NCBI RefSeq assembly: GCF_002355395.1
Contig: NZ_AP017315.1
Coordinates: 744,001-808,000 of the forward strand
DNA from: Microcella alkaliphila
Lineage (GTDB): Bacteria > Actinomycetota > Actinomycetes > Actinomycetales > Microbacteriaceae
Reading direction: 5' to 3'
DNA: 64,000 nt
Shown here piece by piece: positions 61,593-64,000 of the stretch; the stretch's first letter is position 1, and each line of letters starts with the position of its first letter. The position numbers were made by a program, and so were the translations under genes. The notes under the pieces are model-generated. The model was not told where the DNA came from. It saw nothing but the letters and a program-made list of their open reading frames with translations, and made no database searches.

Positions 61593-62338
61593 CCTACCCA
61601 CGCGACCTGGGGAATATCGACGAGCAACTCTGGGGAAATTCGCTGAGCGCCGTCACGCGTCGACCGGGCGCTCAGCGATTTGGCGACGCCGACCAGAGCC
61701 CGCTGGGTGTCGAGGCGAGCGCCTCTCTGAGCTTGATCGAGCTTCCAGCCCCCGATCATGGCTGGCGGATGGCTCTGGACGATCCACAAGAGGTTGTGCA
61801 GGTCGATAAGGTCTCGATCGGCCCGCCGGCTATCGTACGAGCCTGTCTTGATGACGATCGCGAACTCGACCGTTGGCACTCGTGCCGAGAACTTCAGCAC
61901 CTGCCCGTCAGTGAGGGTGACTGACGTCTGAAGCGTAATCGGGTCAGCTGCCAGCGCCACATTTAAACCTGGCGCCGCGTCGAACCCGCGCCCTCCCAAT
62001 TGCTCGGTCCCAAAACGTCCCGTTCGACTTGGAACGAGGAGGTCGATTTGGCGCTCGCCTTTGGTGTAGCTGTTGCCGTCTTGCGCTTCGTAGCCGGCTC
62101 TTGTGAGTAGATGGTGCGCATCGCCGGAGATGGCGAGCGCCGTTTCGATCGCGGCGTCGGCGGTGCGCCGGGGGACTGCTTGCCTGACGGGGAAAGCTGT
62201 GAGCAAGAGATTCACCATTTGGCCACCGACCACGCGAACGTTATGCGAGGACGTGATCTCGCAGATGTCCGCTAGTGCGCGGTAGGCCAGGTCGTCAGCG
62301 GCGCTCGTCGATACGGTTATCGCATCGACCTCAATCAC
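61589..62338 (-). pseudogene. AbiEii-like nucleotidyltransferase toxin, 3' end replaced by IS21 sequence
   Basis: This 249-residue frame starts at GTG 62338, overlapping the AbiEi-like gene by 8 nt. The centre has the nucleotidyltransferase pattern: VRVVGGQMVNLLL (G-G motif), RRTADAAIETAL (acidic motif) and a third strand RQIDLLVPSRTG (Asp). The usual second acidic residue in the T-x-D-x-D motif is Ala (TADAA), which could reduce activity. The last ~22 codons are read from the IS21 right end (RDGAQRISPELLVDIPQVAWVG); the original end lies at 59241-59310. AbiEii-type toxins modify nucleotides or tRNA. It is likely inactivated or altered. Confidence 0.75.
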
Positions 62339-63287
62339 CGCGGTGCCATTCGTCAACGGTGTGGCGGATGAGTCGTTGAACGGCTTGATCGGAGTCGGAG
62401 CCGCCACTTTGTCGAACGTCGTGGGCACAAAGGACTGGGTCGACGATGAGGTTGTCGTGGTTTCGCCTTCTGCCATAGGCAGCTGCGACAGGCCAGATCG
62501 TCGGGTCGGCCGGCACCGTGACCGCGAGAGTCGCCTTGTTGGAAGTCGATTCGGCGAAGCCGTCGGAGGCGAGTCGTAGTCCGGTTCGTGCATAGACAAC
62601 GGCCATTCGTGGTGTGCGCCATGGAACTAGGAGGTCGGCGGCCGCATCTCCTGACCACAGCACAGACTTGTCATGGTTCGACGCGAGTTGTGCCTGCCGA
62701 ATGATCGGGTCCAGCCCGTACCAGTACTGCGTGATTCCTCCCGACCCCGGGTAGTCGGTGAGGAATAGATTCGCTAGTGTCTGCGGATCGGTCGTGAACC
62801 ATCCCTCCGATGACTTCTGAGCGTGTTCTCCAAGTCGGTGCAGGTTCTGTGAGATTGCGGCTTGGGTAACTCCGACCTCGACGGCTAGTTCCCTTTGGGT
62901 GCGCGGTCGTCGGGTGCGGGCCAACGCGCGGATGAGCCCAAAGCGAGCCCAGGGTGTCTTTCCCCGTTGGGTAGAGGCCTGGAGTTGCCTCGGCTCCGGT
63001 TCATAGCGTTTTCGATTCCACCAGACGATTCCCTCTGTTGTTGCGACGACAGCAATGTTTGCGTCATCCGCGGCTAGACGAGCCAGGCTCTCGGTCACAC
63101 GGGGGACCACATAGACCACTACGTGGTCGTTACGCTCCGCAGCAATGGCAGAGGGGGAGGGGGGTGTCTGCCGGGTGCGAAGTCGCGCATGTCGGCCGGC
63201 GATCTCGGCCTCAGTGAAGCTCTTTACTTCGACGGCGATGCCGGACGCTGTGAGCAGGTCGATGGCGTCGCTCGTTGTTGTTGCCAC
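62331..63287 (-). CDS. AbiEi-like antitoxin / winged-helix protein
   Basis: This 318-residue protein pairs with the AbiEii-like gene. The N-terminal domain (about 1-110, VVVYVVPRVTESLARLAADDANIAVVATTEGIVWWNRKRYE) resembles the small restriction-endonuclease-like domain of actinobacterial AbiEi proteins. A winged helix follows (RRPRTQRELAVEVGVTQAAISQNLHRLGEHAQKSSEGW, about 130-168). The C-terminal domain has VLWSGDAAADLLVPWRTPRMAVVYARTGLRL, typical of AbiEi. The frame is open to 63356, but GTG 63287 with GGGGAG 7 nt upstream is the better start. It should autorepress at the AT-rich repeats upstream. Confidence 0.75.
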   Translation of the reverse strand: MATTTSDAIDLLTASGIAVEVKSFTEAEIAGRHARLRTRQTPPSPSAIAAERNDHVVVYVVPRVTESLARLAADDANIAVVATTEGIVWWNRKRYEPEPRQLQASTQRGKTPWARFGLIRALARTRRPRTQRELAVEVGVTQAAISQNLHRLGEHAQKSSEGWFTTDPQTLANLFLTDYPGSGGITQYWYGLDPIIRQAQLASNHDKSVLWSGDAAADLLVPWRTPRMAVVYARTGLRLASDGFAESTSNKATLAVTVPADPTIWPVAAAYGRRRNHDNLIVDPVLCAHDVRQSGGSDSDQAVQRLIRHTVDEWHRGD

Positions 63288-63300
63288 GGGCCTGCTCCCC

Positions 63301-63368
63301 AATCTATATAAGCTTCTTCGGGTTTCATCAATATAACTTATATTGGCCCGAACCACTAAAACTTATAT
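63301..63368. promoter_or_regulatory. AT-rich operator/promoter region of the AbiE-like pair
   Basis: A perfect palindrome AATATAACTTATATT lies at 63330-63344, with two further CTTATAT/ATATAAG copies at 63306-63312 and 63362-63368. This is a strikingly A+T-rich stretch in a high-G+C region, just upstream of the AbiEi-like start and about 130-190 bp before the divergent second hsdM. AbiEi antitoxins are known to repress their promoters by binding inverted repeats. Confidence 0.65.
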
Positions 63369-63494
63369 CGCTGGGTTGAGAACCCGAGCGCGAGTCGGTT
63401 GTCTGCAGCACCTGCTTGACTGTCTACAGTGAAGTAGCGGCCGGGCGAGCGACACTGATGTCTGCCTGCACCCCGGCTCAGATCGGGAGTTCAC

Positions 63495-64000
63495 GTGGCT
63501 GTCAAGACGACCAAGACCGCAGCAGCGAGTCTCGAAGACGCGCTCTGGGCCTCGGCCAATCAGCTCCGGTCGAGCATGGACGCCGCCGAGTACAAGCACG
63601 TCGTACTCGGCCTGATCTTCCTCAAGTACGTCTCCGACGTTTTCGAACGGCAACGCCTCAAGCTCGACGAGTTGTCCCGCGACGAGTCGAGCGACTACTT
63701 CACCCCGACCGACGCCGCCCGCGACGCGATGCTCGAGGACCGCGACGAATACACCGGCGACGGTGTCTTCTGGATGCCCGAAGGGCACCGCTGGGACGAC
63801 CTCCGCAAGGCCGCGAAGCAGGCCGACATCGGCCGCCGCATCGACGACGCCATGGAGGCAATCGAGCGCGAGAACCCAACCCTCAAGGGCGTGCTGCCCA
63901 AGAACTACTCCCGCCGGGAGCTCACGCCGCAGACTCTCGGCGGCCTGATCGACTTGTTCTCCAACGAGAACCTGGCCGCCGAAGAGCACGAGAGCCTCGA
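63495..64000 (+). CDS. hsdM: Second type I R-M methyltransferase subunit, 5' part only
   Basis: This is the start of a second hsdM, cut by the window end after 168 codons. It begins [18 protein letters not shown] and differs from the first copy in this segment only at residue 3 (Val for Gly). Bases 63503-64000 are identical to 48803-49300. GTG 63495 has GGGAG upstream. The leader is related to but clearly different from that of copy 1. Whether it has its own hsdS and hsdR is outside the window. Confidence 0.92.
   Translation, partial: MAVKTTKTAAASLEDALWASANQLRSSMDAAEYKHVVLGLIFLKYVSDVFERQRLKLDELSRDESSDYFTPTDAARDAMLEDRDEYTGDGVFWMPEGHRWDDLRKAAKQADIGRRIDDAMEAIERENPTLKGVLPKNYSRRELTPQTLGGLIDLFSNENLAAEEHESL
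63503..64000. repeat. Copy 2 of the 498-bp perfect direct repeat
   Basis: It is identical to 48803-49300 at a constant offset of 14,700 bp and runs off the window end, so the true repeat is probably longer. Both copies have the same orientation, which allows deletion of the segment between them by homologous recombination. Confidence 0.97.

Larger units (their letters stand above)
59315..61655 (+). mobile_element. IS21-family insertion sequence
   Basis: A complete 2341-bp element with istA and istB. The terminal inverted repeats start TGACGGCGCTCA at 59315 and mirror it at 61644-61655. Internal subterminal repeats (left CATCGAAATTCCCCA, right TGGGGAATATCGACG) also match between the ends, as is typical for IS21. 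CGCG flanks both sides (59311-59314 and 61656-61659), a 4-bp target duplication confirmed by the reading frame of the interrupted gene. Confidence 0.93.

Noticed and set aside
63357..63494. Small plus-strand gene before the second hsdM
   Set aside because: No frame with a plausible start and ribosome-binding site; the region reads as promoter and leader.
45712..64000. Attachment-site duplication of the tRNA-Gln 3' end and an integrase
   Set aside because: I found no second copy of GGTTCGAATCCTGGGGGCGG-like sequence and no recombinase gene up to 64 kb; the other border may lie outside the window.

Overview
This 64 kb window is high-G+C chromosomal DNA from an actinobacterium, most likely Micrococcales and probably Microbacteriaceae. 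That is an inference from several signs: many GTG starts with 4-nt start/stop overlaps, leaderless-looking promoters, the actinobacterial order pmt / rsmI / metG / tatD / rsmA / ispE, an HrpA helicase with a long C-terminal extension, and a class Ic-type ribonucleotide reductase of the kind known from Tropheryma. No species can be named from the sequence alone.

Positions 1-45,700 are mostly ordinary chromosome. In order: an FMN reductase followed by an IS110-family insertion; an MFS exporter divergent from a ribonucleotide reductase operon (nrdA, a tiny Cys-x-x-Cys ORF, nrdB) with paired DnaA and NrdR boxes; an amidohydrolase; a VapBC toxin-antitoxin pair; a DUF2332 protein; HrpA; an ABC-2 exporter operon with its own regulator and a frameshifted ATPase; a TetR-controlled small exporter; an aminoglycoside-phosphotransferase-like protein; an ArsR-like regulator; a GntR-prpD-prpB-prpC methylcitrate operon for propionate breakdown; an aldo/keto reductase; metY and a CoA-binding protein; a DUF418 membrane protein; the pmt/rsmI/metG/tatD/rsmA/rlmC-like/ispE/lspA/ABC-F housekeeping block; a small ars locus; and a MarR regulator. 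Several small or truncated genes (MBL-fold hydrolase, alpha/beta hydrolase, MFS tail) look degenerate.

A tRNA-Gln gene at 45,712-45,783 marks the start of an accessory, defence-type region that runs to the window end. It holds a multidomain HNH endonuclease, a Fic protein with its inhibitory motif, a complete type I restriction-modification operon (hsdM-hsdS-hsdR), a DUF1643 protein, an unrecognised TPR-like protein, a FitAB-type toxin-antitoxin plus GNAT gene bracketed by two near-identical palindromic elements, fragments of sdaA and an IS256-type transposase, an intact IS21-family element, an AbiEi/AbiEii-like pair, and the start of a second hsdM.

Two points in this region can be read directly from the sequence. 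First, the IS21 element sits inside the 3' end of the AbiEii-like gene: removing it and one CGCG target duplication restores an uninterrupted reading frame. Second, the second hsdM is identical at every base to the first for 498 bp, exactly 14,700 bp away. Homologous recombination between the copies could therefore delete or swap the intervening defence genes.
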